64,000 bases of DNA, from contig NZ_JAUNKC010000002.1 of assembly GCF_030532965.1 (NCBI RefSeq), positions 145,013 through 209,012 of the forward strand. The letters run 5' to 3'. Made by a program: the position numbers and the translations under genes. The notes below the pieces were generated by a model. That model saw only the letters and a list, made by a program, of their open reading frames with translations, was not told the DNA's origin and searched no databases. The DNA is from Corynebacterium sp. (GTDB lineage: Bacteria > Actinomycetota > Actinomycetes > Mycobacteriales > Mycobacteriaceae). This document shows positions 1 to 9,377 of this stretch, in pieces (within the stretch, counting starts at the first letter, position 1; every line of letters starts with the position of its first letter).

Positions 1-388
1 CATGAACCTCCACGCCGCAATCGTGCTGCTGTCCGTGACCTTAGGCTCCACTATTTTCGGTGTTGTTGGTGCCTTCCTGGCTGTTCCCGTCGCAGCAACA
101 CTGGCGGTACTCGTGCGCTACCACCAAGAACTCGTGGCGCTACGCGCGGGCGAAATCACCATCGACGACATAGAGATGGCCACCACCTTGGAAAACACCA
201 CATCCGTTACCGCCAACGACGCCTTCAAAATCTTCACCGACCGGTTGGCGAAACTCGGCTTCAAACAACCTGGTGGAAAGAGCGCTAGCGGCAAGGATGC
301 TAACGGTAAGAGCGCTAACGGCGGGAAGAAAACCAGCTCCAAAACCAAAGCGGCGAAAGCTCCCGCCGACGACACCAAAGAGGGCTAA
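1..388 (+). CDS. AI-2E family (PerM/YdiK-like) membrane transporter, C-terminal part
   Basis: Only the 3' end lies in the window; the frame is open to the left edge, so the Met at position 2 is probably internal. The visible 128 residues start with a hydrophobic stretch (residues 5-40) holding a pattern typical of the last membrane segments of AI-2E/PerM family transporters (GSTIFGVVGAFLAVPVAA). A soluble tail rich in Lys, Ser, Ala and Gly follows (residues 90-128). The substrate cannot be told from this fragment. A strong hairpin terminator follows at 429-463. Family assignment rests on the short conserved GxxGAFLAVPVAA segment. Confidence 0.7.
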   Translation, partial: MNLHAAIVLLSVTLGSTIFGVVGAFLAVPVAATLAVLVRYHQELVALRAGEITIDDIEMATTLENTTSVTANDAFKIFTDRLAKLGFKQPGGKSASGKDANGKSANGGKKTSSKTKAAKAPADDTKEG

Positions 389-428
389 CCACGACTAGCC
401 ATCCGCAGGCACTTACACCCGGACTAAG

Positions 429-463
429 CCGGGGAGGAATTGCTAAATTGCTATCCTCCCCGG
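429..463 (+). terminator. Rho-independent terminator after the AI-2E family gene
   Basis: A perfect 10-bp stem (CCGGGGAGGA with TCCTCCCCGG) encloses a 15-nt loop. A moderately T-rich run (TTCTTGCTTTCC) follows. It sits about 40 nt after the stop codon at 388. Confidence 0.75.
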
Positions 464-533
464 TTCTTGCTTTCCTCTGAAACTTTCCCATCGAGCCAAC
501 TACCTACCGATTACAGCTTGCTCGGGTTTTTAT

Positions 534-849
534 GAAGTCGGAGATTCCACGTTTCCGCTTTCTCAGGCTGCCGCTTTCCTGCGGGTTTTCACCCACCGTT
601 TGTGAATCTCCGACTTCAATCCCCGGTGAGGCGGTACCCCGGTCGATGCTTGTAAAACTCCAACTCACGGTTTCGCCTTGTCGACGCAGTCACAACAACG
701 CCAGCCTGCTACTGCCCGCACCCCCAAACCCACCGAATGCGAATCGCGGCTTGCTCATGTTTTTTCAAGTCGGAGATTCCATGTTTCCGCTCTCTCAGGC
801 TGCCGCTTTCCTGCGGGTTCTCACCCACCGTTTGTGAATCTCCGACTTC
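534..849. repeat. Two direct copies of the AAGTCGGAGATT inverted-arm element
   Basis: The gap from 389 to 997 holds no convincing gene. It carries two nearly identical 84-bp elements at 534-617 and 766-849. Each opens with AAGTCGGAGATTCC and closes with the inverted arm GAATCTCCGACTTC. The interiors differ at only a few bases and contain a CTCAGGCTGCCGC stretch. The copies are 232 bp apart, head to tail, so the pair looks like a recent duplication. The same arms recur in six other intergenic regions of this window. Confidence 0.85.
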
Positions 850-997
850 GATCCCCGACAGCCGTGCCACCTAAGACTTCAACCCCCGACGGACATGCCG
901 CCTTGAATAGCGACCACACCCAGTGCACTAGCTCGCCACCACAACCACTCGCGTTGATTCCAGCTCGTCTTCCAACAACGTTAAGTAGATTAAGCTT

Positions 998-1426
998 ATG
1001 GAAAATTGCCACCACACAGACTTATTCCCGCAGGAAACCCACGACTTGGTTTCGCAGTTGTTCAGCGCGTTGGGCGAGCCGGAGCGCGTGTCGCTAGCGG
1101 GTGAGCTTGAACCGGAAGAAAATCTCAAGAGCATTTATTCGGTTTTGATTTTGAACGATTTTGGCGTTCATTTTGTATTTGGCCTCCTCAGCCACTTCCG
1201 GGGAAACGATCAAGGCGATGCCAATATTTTCAGATTCGGAAATCGGGGTGATTTGCTCATGGTTCCGGGTTTTACCGAGGATGGTGACATTCTGGCGATG
1301 TGTTTGTGGTTCACGAAGGGAGACTCGTTAGCGTCGCTGCTCAAATGGCCACCGCCTGCGGAGGAAACGACAAAAGCCGACCACAGTCGGCTTTTCGAAC
1401 TCCTTAAAAGTCACGAGACCAGGTGA
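998..1426 (+). CDS. Hypothetical protein with an ArsR-like N-terminal stretch; doubtful gene
   Basis: This is a 142-residue open frame. Residues 1-30 (HHTDLFPQETHDLVSQLFSALGEPER) resemble the N-terminal helix of ArsR/SmtB metal-sensing repressors, where ALGDPTR is usual. The rest does not continue as a recognisable winged helix. I do not recognise residues 40-130 and see no clear ribosome-binding site. A perfect hairpin terminator (1372-1395) lies inside the 3' end of the frame, which is odd for a real gene. It may be a decayed or rearranged regulator gene, or a chance frame. Confidence 0.4.
   Translation: MENCHHTDLFPQETHDLVSQLFSALGEPERVSLAGELEPEENLKSIYSVLILNDFGVHFVFGLLSHFRGNDQGDANIFRFGNRGDLLMVPGFTEDGDILAMCLWFTKGDSLASLLKWPPPAEETTKADHSRLFELLKSHETR
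1372..1395. terminator. Bidirectional hairpin terminator downstream of pitA
   Basis: A 9-bp perfect stem (AAAAGCCGA with TCGGCTTTT) has a 6-nt loop. It provides a T tract in both directions. It lies 44 nt past the pitA stop codon on the minus strand and inside the 3' end of the doubtful + strand frame. Confidence 0.75.
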
Positions 1427-1438
1427 CCAGGTCCACAC

Positions 1439-3040
1439 CTATCCCCAGATTGCGTTGAGCGCCAGCACGGCGACTGAAGCCACGCTGGCGGCGGCGGGCA
1501 GGGTGATGATCCAGGCCAGGGCGATGGGCTTCATAAGCGACCAGTTCGCGGCTTTATTAACAATGCCCACGCCGAGTACCGCACCGATCAAAATGTGGGT
1601 CGAGGACACCGGAAGGCCTAAAAGCGATGCCGCCATGACCACACCGGCGGCCGCCATTTCGGCGGCAAAGCCGGAGGCTGGGTGCATTTCGGTAAGCCCA
1701 GACCCGACGGTTTGGATAACGTAGCGCCCAATGAACCACAATCCGGCGATCAGCGCCACACCGCAGGTGATCATGGCGGCGGTTGGTACGGCGGCTTTTT
1801 CATTGATGGCGTTGGTTTTCAACACATCCAGGACTGCGGAGAACGGACCGATGGCGTTTGCGATGTCATTGGAGCCGTGGCTGAAGGCGAAAGCCGAGGC
1901 CGTGAATACCTGCATCCAGGAAAAGAGGATGAAGGTCGCCCGGGAGAGTTCTTGGCGTTTGAGGGTGCGGGAGAAGATGAAAACCGCCATCCAGACGACC
2001 GCCGCGATCATAGCGATGATGAGGATGTTTCCCAGGTTGGAGAGTTCAAACTTGAGGTTTTTGAGCCCCTTGAAAATCATCATCGCACCGATGACGGCGG
2101 CACCGGCGGCGGCGAGAAGCGGAACCCAGTTTTCCAGGGCGCGGTGGGTATTGAGCATGTCGCGTCGTTCGTTGAGGCGATGCAAGTCCCGGTAGTAGTC
2201 GGATTCGAGCTCATTGGGGTCGAAGTCGCGTTCCGCGATCAGTGCGGCGTCGCGGGTCATGGCGTTGGTGTATGCCAGCTGTTGGACCTCGGAAAGCCGC
2301 TCGAAGGAGGATTTGAAGTCACGGTGAAGCTTAATGCGTTCCTCTTTAATGGAACGCAGTTCTTCGTCAGCTTTGTCGTTGAAAACCAGGATGTGGCGTT
2401 TAATAGCGCCGAAGAGAAAGTATGCGGCAATACCACCGAGCACTGGGGAAAGGACCCACGATAGCGCGATGCTGCCAATCTGATCCCATTGCACCATGTC
2501 GGTTCCACCAATATCGAGGAAGAACCCGAGGGTAAGCGAGGAACCAACAATGCCGCCAATGATGGAGTGGGTGGTTGATACCGGCCAGCCCATTCGGGTG
2601 GCGACCAGCAGCCAGATTGCGGCACCTAGCAGCGCGGACATCATGATGAAGGCGAAATGCAGCGGGTCAAGGTCGATGGCATCAAGGTCGACGATTCCGG
2701 ATTTCACCGTGTCGGTCACTTCGCCACCGGCGAGTACCGCGCCGGAGACTTCGAAGATGGCGGCCACCACCAGCGCTTGTTTCATGGAGAGGGTGCCCGC
2801 GCCGACGGAGGTGCCAAACGAGTTGGCGACGTCGTTGCCGCCGATGTTAAAGGCCATGAACACGCCGAAGGCGATGGTGGTAATGAGGATGAGTTTATTG
2901 GCTTCGGGGCCAACGTAGTCGAAGGACCACAACAAGAACACGATGATCGTGACGCTCAGCAACCCGCCGAAACTCAGGTGCCACCATTTGTCGTTATTTG
3001 GGGGGCCAGGTGGAGCAACCGTCATGGTGGAGTTTGTCAT
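1439..3040 (-). CDS. pitA: Low-affinity inorganic phosphate transporter, PiT family
   Basis: A 533-residue polytopic membrane protein that should import phosphate by cation or metal-phosphate symport. Both inverted PiT signature repeats are visible: [19 protein letters not shown] near residue 64 and [15 protein letters not shown] near residue 390. Each is followed by a [10 protein letters not shown] or [10 protein letters not shown] segment. A charged, helix-rich stretch (about residues 215-300) separates the two membrane halves. The start at 3040 has an AGAGAAAG-like ribosome site; Met6 at 3025 is an alternative. It stands alone, and its 3' end faces the terminator at 1372-1395. The family is certain; the symbol follows common usage. 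Confidence 0.93.
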   Translation of the reverse strand: MTNSTMTVAPPGPPNNDKWWHLSFGGLLSVTIIVFLLWSFDYVGPEANKLILITTIAFGVFMAFNIGGNDVANSFGTSVGAGTLSMKQALVVAAIFEVSGAVLAGGEVTDTVKSGIVDLDAIDLDPLHFAFIMMSALLGAAIWLLVATRMGWPVSTTHSIIGGIVGSSLTLGFFLDIGGTDMVQWDQIGSIALSWVLSPVLGGIAAYFLFGAIKRHILVFNDKADEELRSIKEERIKLHRDFKSSFERLSEVQQLAYTNAMTRDAALIAERDFDPNELESDYYRDLHRLNERRDMLNTHRALENWVPLLAAAGAAVIGAMMIFKGLKNLKFELSNLGNILIIAMIAAVVWMAVFIFSRTLKRQELSRATFILFSWMQVFTASAFAFSHGSNDIANAIGPFSAVLDVLKTNAINEKAAVPTAAMITCGVALIAGLWFIGRYVIQTVGSGLTEMHPASGFAAEMAAAGVVMAASLLGLPVSSTHILIGAVLGVGIVNKAANWSLMKPIALAWIITLPAAASVASVAVLALNAIWG

Positions 3041-3129
3041 GCGTGGTTCTTTCTCTTAAAAGATTGGTGCAGAAAAAGCTTGCAATCTTAAAGTGAACAC
3101 TAGGTTAACCCTACCCCCGTCAGGGGTGA

Positions 3130-3990
3130 CTATAACGCCTTGACCTTTACATATCGATCAGCACTACGAGGTTCGGTGCTGATGATAATGTGGGCGCGCC
3201 GGGAGCGGCGGATGCCACGGCGGGTCAGTAACACCCCAACGACAACTGCCACCGGCCAGAGCACCGGAAGGTTGAGCGCAATGAGCGTCGTGCCGACGAA
3301 GCCGCCCAAAATGATCGGATTGACCTTGGTCACCAGCCAGGCCGCCACCGGCGCCGCGATAACACCACCGAGCATGAGCTGCCCGATGGCAAAGAGGTGG
3401 GTGTGTAGCTGGTCCCACAGTCCAATGACGAATCCGCCGGTTGCCGCCGCAGCCACCAGGAATTCTGCGGTGTTGACGGTACCGACCACCCGCCGGGGTT
3501 CGTCCTTGCCCAGCGCCAGCAACGTCGACGTTGTCATCGGCCCCCAGCCGCCGCCCCCGGTGGCGTCGACAAGCCCGCCGACGGCACCTAACGCGACAAG
3601 CATCGGGGTGGAATACCGCTTAGAACTGCGGTTTCGAATGCGCCCCTGCGAGAATCGCCACAGTAAGTTCACGCCGACCAGCGCGAGAATAACGGCGGTT
3701 ACCGGCCGTGCGGCGTCGGCGGCGATGTGGGACAGCACGGTGGCACCAACACCCGCACCTACCGCGCCGGGCAAGCCCAGCCGGAAAACGATGCGCCAAT
3801 CGACGTTGCCGAACCGCCAGTGGGCAGCGCCGGAGGCCAGCGTGGTGCCAAGTTCGGCGGCGTGCACCACCGCGGAGGCGTGGGCGGGCGACATTGTGAG
3901 CAGAAGGATCGTCGTGGAGGTGACGCCGAAGCCCATGCCCAGGCCGCCGTCGACAAGTTGGGCGATAGCGCCGGCTATGACTATGAGCAT
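3130..3990 (-). CDS. cysZ: TauE/SafE (TSUP) family sulfate permease, last gene of cys operon
   Basis: An integral membrane protein of 286 residues with the TSUP pattern: LVDGGLGMGFG in the first membrane segment and GGLVDATGGGGWGPM in the middle, repeated halves about 140 residues apart. The open frame extends to 4137, but MLIVIAGAIAQLVDGG is the natural family start, so I chose 3990. It overlaps the end of the chelatase gene by 10 bp, showing translational coupling. In C. glutamicum the matching gene at the end of the cys operon is cysZ and serves sulfate uptake; this function is inferred from position and family. Confidence 0.88.
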   Translation of the reverse strand: MLIVIAGAIAQLVDGGLGMGFGVTSTTILLLTMSPAHASAVVHAAELGTTLASGAAHWRFGNVDWRIVFRLGLPGAVGAGVGATVLSHIAADAARPVTAVILALVGVNLLWRFSQGRIRNRSSKRYSTPMLVALGAVGGLVDATGGGGWGPMTTSTLLALGKDEPRRVVGTVNTAEFLVAAAATGGFVIGLWDQLHTHLFAIGQLMLGGVIAAPVAAWLVTKVNPIILGGFVGTTLIALNLPVLWPVAVVVGVLLTRRGIRRSRRAHIIISTEPRSADRYVKVKAL

Positions 3991-4598
3991 CGGATTCGCC
4001 TCCCTACTATCTCGGCAAGTTCCGTGATGAGCGGCGGCGAGTAGCTTAAATCCGCACTCGGCGGGTGGTTTTTCACCAGCGCATCCAGCAGCAACCCGTG
4101 CGTGACAAACAACGGCACGACGTGGACTCGCCCGCACGGCAGCCGCCCGCCACGCCGGGTGGCAAACAGCGCGGTGCCGCCGATCGTCGCCGCAAGCTTT
4201 TCGACGCTCGCATTCGCCGCCTCATCCCTCGAACCCACTGCATAGACCACCGGCTGCGCCCCAGCCGGAACCCGGCGCGCCAACAGTTCCGCGATCTCTG
4301 GCCCGGTCCCTAAATACGGGCGCAAGCTCAGGGGAATGTCGCAGGAGGCAGCTATCTCCGGGACGTCGACTTTGTGGTGGTAGGCGTCGGTAAACAGCAG
4401 CGGGATGACCTGCGCCGACTCATGCCCGGCGCGCGCGATGGCGGCGGATACGGACGGCAAGGAATCTTCATGGAAGTCGAGGTGGGCGGCGTATACCGGT
4501 GTTTCGGTGCGCTGACGCACAGCTGCGGTTAGCTGTCGTATTCCCGCTGCTGCCAGGGGGTGGCGGGAGCCGTGGGCCAACAGCACGGTGGCGGTCAT
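3981..4598 (-). CDS. cysY: Sirohydrochlorin ferrochelatase-like protein
   Basis: A 205-residue CbiX/SirB-type chelatase that should insert iron into sirohydrochlorin, making the siroheme needed by sulfite reductase. The N-terminus carries the family signature AHGSRHP (residues 8-14), and the conserved PLLFTDAYHHKVD segment (residues 86-98) carries the metal-binding histidines. The gene overlaps cysN by ATGA (4595-4598) and cysZ by 10 bp. The position matches cysY of C. glutamicum, where the operon order is cysIXHDNYZ. The cobalt-chelatase alternative is unlikely in this context. Confidence 0.88.
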   Translation of the reverse strand: MTATVLLAHGSRHPLAAAGIRQLTAAVRQRTETPVYAAHLDFHEDSLPSVSAAIARAGHESAQVIPLLFTDAYHHKVDVPEIAASCDIPLSLRPYLGTGPEIAELLARRVPAGAQPVVYAVGSRDEAANASVEKLAATIGGTALFATRRGGRLPCGRVHVVPLFVTHGLLLDALVKNHPPSADLSYSPPLITELAEIVGRRIRCS

Positions 4599-5752
4599 GT
4601 CACTAATCCCGCCGCTAATGTGTCACCCGTCGTGGGATGCACCACGAGGAATGCGCCGACGGCCCCGCGCCCGGCGTACGGTTCCACCGGCAGCGCGGTT
4701 TGCAGGGAGACCGCGGTGGGCACGATCGCGTTGTGCGCGATCTCATCGGCGATGCGTGCTTTCACCGTTGACGTTGCGTAGCGCAGCTCCACCACCTGCC
4801 CCGCAGTCACCTTTGTGGGCGAAAGCCCCACGATCGTCGCCGAGAGTTGGGTGACAGGCTGCGGCGGGTTAATCGCCACCAGATCACCTCGGGAAAGGTC
4901 GAGTTCATCGGCGATGCGGAGGGTGACCGCAGCGCCCCGGTGGGCGATGGTCACCGGACCGTCGCTGGTGTCGATGCCGGTGATGGTGGTGGTTCCCGAT
5001 GGGGTGTCCACCTCTTGCCCTACCCGGATGCTTCCGCTGGCAACACTGCCCGCATAGCCCCGATAGTCGGTGCTGCGGATGACGTATTGGATGGGGAACC
5101 GGAAGTCTGATTCTTCGGTTTCCACATCAATGGTTTCTAATAGTTCCAAAACGGTGGGCCCGGTGTACCACGGCAGGTTGGTCGAGGCTTCCACCACGTT
5201 ATCGCCGTTGAGCGCCGAGATCGGCACCGCATGGGGCTGGGTGATACCCACGTGTGCTGCGATGGAACGGAAATCCGCGTCGATGGTATTGAAGACCGCC
5301 TCGCTGTAATCCACCAGGTCAATCTTGTTCACCGCCAGGATCACCGTCTGCACCCCGAGCAACGCCGCGACCGAGAGGTGGGTGCGGGTCTGTTCGATGA
5401 CGCCTTTGCGGGCGTCGACAAGCAAAACCACCACATCGGAGGTGGAGACCCCGGTGACGGTATTCCGGGTATATTGCACATGACCTGGGGTGTCGGCGAG
5501 TATGAAGTTTCGGTGCGCCGTTGCGAAATAGCGGTAGGCGACATCAATGGTGATCCCTTGCTCCCGCTCGGCCCGGAGGCCGTCGACAAGCAAGGAGAGG
5601 TCCAGCCCATCGAAACCCCGGGTGGCGGAGCTGCGCTGAATGGAGTCGAGCTGATCCGCCAAGATGGATTTCGTGTCGTGCAGCAGGCGGCCCACGAAGG
5701 TGGATTTGCCGTCGTCGACGGAACCGGCGGTGCAGAATCTTAGGGTATGCAT
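4595..5752 (-). CDS. cysN: Sulfate adenylyltransferase subunit 1 (GTPase subunit)
   Basis: The GTPase subunit of ATP sulfurylase, which couples GTP hydrolysis to APS formation by CysD. In 385 residues the P-loop GSVDDGKST (10-18), switch region GITIDVAY, DTPGH and NKID motifs are all present. EF-Tu-like beta-barrel domains follow. It is shorter than enterobacterial CysN (about 475) and lacks any fused APS kinase. That fits a pathway that reduces APS directly. Start and stop are coupled: the ATG shares one base with the cysD stop (TGATG at 5750-5754) and the 3' end overlaps cysY. Confidence 0.95.
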   Translation of the reverse strand: MHTLRFCTAGSVDDGKSTFVGRLLHDTKSILADQLDSIQRSSATRGFDGLDLSLLVDGLRAEREQGITIDVAYRYFATAHRNFILADTPGHVQYTRNTVTGVSTSDVVVLLVDARKGVIEQTRTHLSVAALLGVQTVILAVNKIDLVDYSEAVFNTIDADFRSIAAHVGITQPHAVPISALNGDNVVEASTNLPWYTGPTVLELLETIDVETEESDFRFPIQYVIRSTDYRGYAGSVASGSIRVGQEVDTPSGTTTITGIDTSDGPVTIAHRGAAVTLRIADELDLSRGDLVAINPPQPVTQLSATIVGLSPTKVTAGQVVELRYATSTVKARIADEIAHNAIVPTAVSLQTALPVEPYAGRGAVGAFLVVHPTTGDTLAAGLVT

Positions 5753-6666
5753 CAGAAATAACCTTCCTTTTTACGATCTTCCATTGCGGAATCCGACAGC
5801 CGGTCGTCCGCGCGGGTCGCACCCCGTTCCGTGTGGGTGGCGGAAACAATCTCCGCTATCACCTCGTCCACCGTGGCGGCAGACGACTCCACCGCCCCGG
5901 TGCAGCTCATGTCGCCGATCGTGCGATACCGCACCGTTTTGGTTTCCACCACCTCACTGCCCCGCGGCCCACCCCAGTCACCGGCGCTTAGCCACATGCC
6001 GTCGCGGTTAAACACGGCGCGGCGGTGGGCGTAGTAAAGGCTGGGAAGTTCAATATCGCGGGCCTTGATATAGCGCCAAATGTCCGCCTCCGTCCAATTG
6101 GAGATCGGGAAAACCCGGACGTTCTCGCCCGGCTGGTGCTTGCCGTTATACAAATTCCACAGCTCCGGGCGTTGGCGGCGCGGGTCCCACGCCCCAAAAC
6201 TATCCCGGACAGAAAACACCCGCTCTTTCGCCCGCGCCCGTTCCTCGTCCCGCCGCGCCCCACCGATAACGGCCGTGTAGCGGGAAGCGGCGATGGTCTC
6301 GTTCAGCGGCACGGTCTGCAGTGGATTGCGTGTGCCATCAGGGCGCTCGGTCAGTTCGCCCCGGTCGATCCAGTCTTGGACCCGCGCCACCTTCAGCCGG
6401 GCACCGTGTTTTTTCACGATCGCGTCCCGAAACTCAAGCACCTCGGGGAAATTGTGGCCGGTATCAATGTGCAGCAATTCAAACGGCATCGGGGCCGGAT
6501 AAAACGCGCGCCGGGCTAATTCGAAGACCACGACGGAGTCCTTGCCGCCGGAAAATAGCAGGGCTACCTTGTCGAATTGTCCCGCCACTTCGCGCAGAAT
6601 GTGGATGGATTCGTTTTCTAGGTCTTTGAGGTGTTCGGGCAGGATCGTGGTGGTTGGGCTGGTCAT
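5752..6666 (-). CDS. cysD: Sulfate adenylyltransferase subunit 2
   Basis: The catalytic subunit of ATP sulfurylase, 304 residues, making adenylylsulfate from ATP and sulfate. The PP-loop LLFSGGKDSVVV is at residues 36-47. The conserved C-terminal segment with GDMSCTGAVES and the DRLSDSAMEDRKKEGYF tail are typical of CysD. The start at 6666 has a strong AAGGAG site 6 nt upstream. The gene begins 16 bp after the end of cysH and shares one base with cysN, so it is transcribed within the cys operon. Confidence 0.96.
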   Translation of the reverse strand: MTSPTTTILPEHLKDLENESIHILREVAGQFDKVALLFSGGKDSVVVFELARRAFYPAPMPFELLHIDTGHNFPEVLEFRDAIVKKHGARLKVARVQDWIDRGELTERPDGTRNPLQTVPLNETIAASRYTAVIGGARRDEERARAKERVFSVRDSFGAWDPRRQRPELWNLYNGKHQPGENVRVFPISNWTEADIWRYIKARDIELPSLYYAHRRAVFNRDGMWLSAGDWGGPRGSEVVETKTVRYRTIGDMSCTGAVESSAATVDEVIAEIVSATHTERGATRADDRLSDSAMEDRKKEGYF

Positions 6667-6682
6667 GTGTGCTCCTTAACGG

Positions 6683-7447
6683 TTAGGTGTGTAGGCCGCA
6701 TTCGGTTTTGGTGGTTCCTTGCCACCGGCCGGACCGGGGGTCGTCGCCGGGTTCTACGGGGAATGTGCAGGTGGCGCATCCAATTGAGGGGTAGCCCTGC
6801 GTGGTCAGTGGGTGGGTGATTAGCTGGTTGTCGGTGATGAATTTCTCGGTGTCGGCAAGGCTCCACGTGACAAGTGGTGAGACTTTTAAGCGCCCAGTCG
6901 CATCGAGGCTGAGCGCCGGTGCCGTCGCGCGCGTCGGGCCGTCCGCCCGGCGCAGGCCCGTCACCCAGGCGCTGTAATTGCTTAACGACGCCGCAAGCGG
7001 CTCCACCTTCCGCATCCGGCAGCACGCGGTCGGGTTGGAAAGATACAGGCTCGGGCCGTATTCCTCGTTTTGTTCCGCGATGCTCAAGATCGGGGTGGCG
7101 GTGAGCACATGCTGCGGATACCGGGCCGCCACCTGGTTTTTCACACTCAGGGTTTCGGGGAAATGGTAGCCGGTGTCTAAAAACAACAAGTCGGCTTCCG
7201 GCAGGTGCCGGTGAGCAAGTTCTGCCAGGACGGTGTTTTCCATGGACATGGTCACCGCCACCGGCCCGGGGGCGTGGTCGTTGAGCCAGTCGAGGATTTC
7301 GGCGGCGGGGGCGTCGAAAAGCGAATCCGCGTAGCGGTTGACCAGGTCGGCGTTTGCGGCCGCCACCTCGGGGGCTAATGGTGCGGTCCGACTGGTGCCA
7401 GCCGGAGAAATTGCTGGGTCTTTTTTCGTGATATTGAGCAGGTTCAT
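6683..7447 (-). CDS. cysH: Adenylylsulfate (APS) reductase, Fe-S type
   Basis: Reduces activated sulfate to sulfite. The 254-residue PAPS reductase-type protein carries the paired cysteines of the 4Fe-4S assimilatory APS reductases: ACCRMRK near residue 142, CATC near residue 227, and the catalytic ECGLH at the C-terminus. PAPS-specific enzymes lack the CC and CxxC pairs, so APS is the probable substrate, consistent with no APS kinase in the operon. The ATG overlaps the cysX stop as ATGA (7444-7447). The frame extends further upstream only by overlapping cysX. Confidence 0.95.
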   Translation of the reverse strand: MNLLNITKKDPAISPAGTSRTAPLAPEVAAANADLVNRYADSLFDAPAAEILDWLNDHAPGPVAVTMSMENTVLAELAHRHLPEADLLFLDTGYHFPETLSVKNQVAARYPQHVLTATPILSIAEQNEEYGPSLYLSNPTACCRMRKVEPLAASLSNYSAWVTGLRRADGPTRATAPALSLDATGRLKVSPLVTWSLADTEKFITDNQLITHPLTTQGYPSIGCATCTFPVEPGDDPRSGRWQGTTKTECGLHT

Positions 7448-7683
7448 AACACATGTCCACGGGTCGAAAGGGAATGATGGAGCGCCTGGCTTGCCGACAG
7501 CGCCGGGGCAGGTGAGTGCTGCGCATCGTTGGTGCCGAAGAACTTCACCTCAAACACCCGGCTGCAATCCACGCAATGCCAGGAAAAATCGGAGTCCTCC
7601 GCCGGAAACAACACCTCGGCCGCACAATAGGGGCAATGCAGCGGATGGTTGCGATTCGGATTAGGCTTTCGTCGCATCCTCAT
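7444..7683 (-). CDS. cysX: Small Cys-rich ferredoxin-like or zinc-ribbon protein of the cys operon
   Basis: A 79-residue protein with two CxxC pairs (CPYC at 17-20 and CVDC at 37-40) spaced like a zinc ribbon or small iron-binding protein. The C-terminal third has no cysteines. It overlaps cysI by ATGA (7680-7683) and cysH by ATGA, so its expression is locked to both. The position equals cysX of C. glutamicum, which has been proposed to pass electrons to sulfite reductase. Biochemistry cannot be told from sequence; Zn binding is equally possible. Met3 is an alternative start. Confidence 0.87.
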   Translation of the reverse strand: MRMRRKPNPNRNHPLHCPYCAAEVLFPAEDSDFSWHCVDCSRVFEVKFFGTNDAQHSPAPALSASQALHHSLSTRGHVL

Positions 7684-9377
7684 TGCAGATCCTCCTCCGC
7701 TGCCCGTACCACCCAGTCCCGAAACTGTTCGCCCGGGTTGCGTTGCGCCCGGAACTTTTCGACGAGACGCACCACATAATCACCCAATTCCGCACTGGTG
7801 ACCTTGTGCCCGCGCAGCTTACGGCCAAAATTCGGGTCCAAACCCAACGCCCCACCCAGGTGCACTTGGAAGCCCTCCACCCGGTTACCAGCATCGTCCG
7901 TCACCGTCTGGCCCTTGAGCCCAATGTCCGCCACCTGGGACCGCGCGCACGCATTCGGGCAGCCATTGAGCGAAATCTTCAGCGGGACATCCAGCTGACC
8001 TAGCCGATTCTCCAGCTCGTCCACCAATTCGATGGCCCTCGCCTTGGTGGTCACATGCGCAAGCTTGCAAAACTCCAGGCCAGTGCACGAAATAATGCCG
8101 CGGCGAAACTCCGACGGCTGCGAATACAACCCGGTGGCATCCAGCGCCGCCGCCACCGCCGCCAGCTGGGATTGTTCAATGTCTAGAAACAACAACTCCT
8201 TATCGGTGGTGGTGCGCAGCCGGGTGATACCGAACTTCTCCGCCACCTCCGCGATAGCGATCAGCTGCTCACCAGTGGCATGCCCAACCGTGGGCTTAAC
8301 TCCCAGATAAAACCGGCCGTCCTTCTGCGGATGGATACCGAGATGATCCCTGCTACCTGGGTTGATTGCGGCGGCTGGGCCGTCGACAAGCGGATAGCCC
8401 AAATACTCGTCCTCCAGCACCTGACGAAACTTCTCAATCCCCCACTGCGCCACCAAAAACTTCAGGCGCGCCCGATTACGCAACCGCCGGAAACCGTAAT
8501 CCCGGAAAACCCGCGCCACCCCGGCCCACACCCGAGGCACCTCAGCCAGCGGAATCCACGCACCCAGGCTCTGGGCCAACATCGGATTGGTGGACAAGCC
8601 GCCGCCCACAAAGCATTCGAAACCAGGGCCGAACTCCGGGTGCACGCTGCCGATAAACGACACATCCTGAATCTCGTGGGTGACATCCTGGCGCGCATGG
8701 CCGCTAATCGCCGACTTAAACTTACGCGGCAGATTCCGAAATTCCTCCCGCGGCAAATACTCGCGGATAATCGTGTCGATCGCGGGGCTGGCATCAATAA
8801 TCTCATCCGCCGCGATGCCCGCCACTGGCGACCCCAAAATCACCCGGGGCACGTCGCCGCACCCCAGCATCGTCGATAACCCATGTGCCTCCAGCTTCTC
8901 CCAAATGGCAGGCACATCTTCGATGCGAATCCAGTGCAGCTGAATATTCTGACGATCCGTAAAATCCGCCGTCGACCGGGCAAAATCCCGCGAAATCTCC
9001 CCCACGACCCGTAATTGTTGCGGGCTCAACCGGCCGCCGTCGAAGCGGACACGCAGCATGAAAAACTCGTCCTGCAATTCCGTGTTGCTTAACTGGCCGG
9101 TGTGCTCGCCGCCTAAATCCTGCCGCCGCTGGGTGTAAAGCCCTAGCCACTTGAACCGGGGCGCGAGGTCTTCCGCCGAAATCGACGCGAACCCTTTCTT
9201 GGAATACACCTCAATGATCCGCCGCCGGGCTTCTAACACGTCTTCTTCTTGCTTAATCCGCTCATCGTCGTTGAGCGGGGCGGTGCCGTCGATTTTCCAC
9301 TGCCCTTCGGGCTTTGCTTTTCGACGATTCGTGCTCGGCGTTTTGGTTGGTGTTTTGGTTGGCGCGGTCATGTTCAC
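7680..9377 (-). CDS. cysI: Assimilatory sulfite reductase (ferredoxin-dependent type)
   Basis: Reduces sulfite to sulfide with six electrons, using siroheme and a 4Fe-4S cluster. The 565-residue protein has the cluster and siroheme ligands CTGLEFCK near residue 430 and NGCPNACARS near residue 472. The duplicated ferrodoxin-like halves of the nitrite/sulfite reductase family are also present. The N-terminal 25 residues are Thr/Pro/Lys-rich and probably disordered. A TTTAGGAGTG ribosome site precedes the start at 9377. It is the first gene of the minus-strand cys operon. The upstream region has one complete and two partial McbR-like boxes. Confidence 0.95.
   Translation of the reverse strand: MNMTAPTKTPTKTPSTNRRKAKPEGQWKIDGTAPLNDDERIKQEEDVLEARRRIIEVYSKKGFASISAEDLAPRFKWLGLYTQRRQDLGGEHTGQLSNTELQDEFFMLRVRFDGGRLSPQQLRVVGEISRDFARSTADFTDRQNIQLHWIRIEDVPAIWEKLEAHGLSTMLGCGDVPRVILGSPVAGIAADEIIDASPAIDTIIREYLPREEFRNLPRKFKSAISGHARQDVTHEIQDVSFIGSVHPEFGPGFECFVGGGLSTNPMLAQSLGAWIPLAEVPRVWAGVARVFRDYGFRRLRNRARLKFLVAQWGIEKFRQVLEDEYLGYPLVDGPAAAINPGSRDHLGIHPQKDGRFYLGVKPTVGHATGEQLIAIAEVAEKFGITRLRTTTDKELLFLDIEQSQLAAVAAALDATGLYSQPSEFRRGIISCTGLEFCKLAHVTTKARAIELVDELENRLGQLDVPLKISLNGCPNACARSQVADIGLKGQTVTDDAGNRVEGFQVHLGGALGLDPNFGRKLRGHKVTSAELGDYVVRLVEKFRAQRNPGEQFRDWVVRAAEEDLQ

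Noticed and set aside
3100..3116. CTAGGTTAACCCTACC as a DtxR iron box upstream of pitA
   Set aside because: Too few matches to the 19-bp DtxR consensus and no iron-related gene there.
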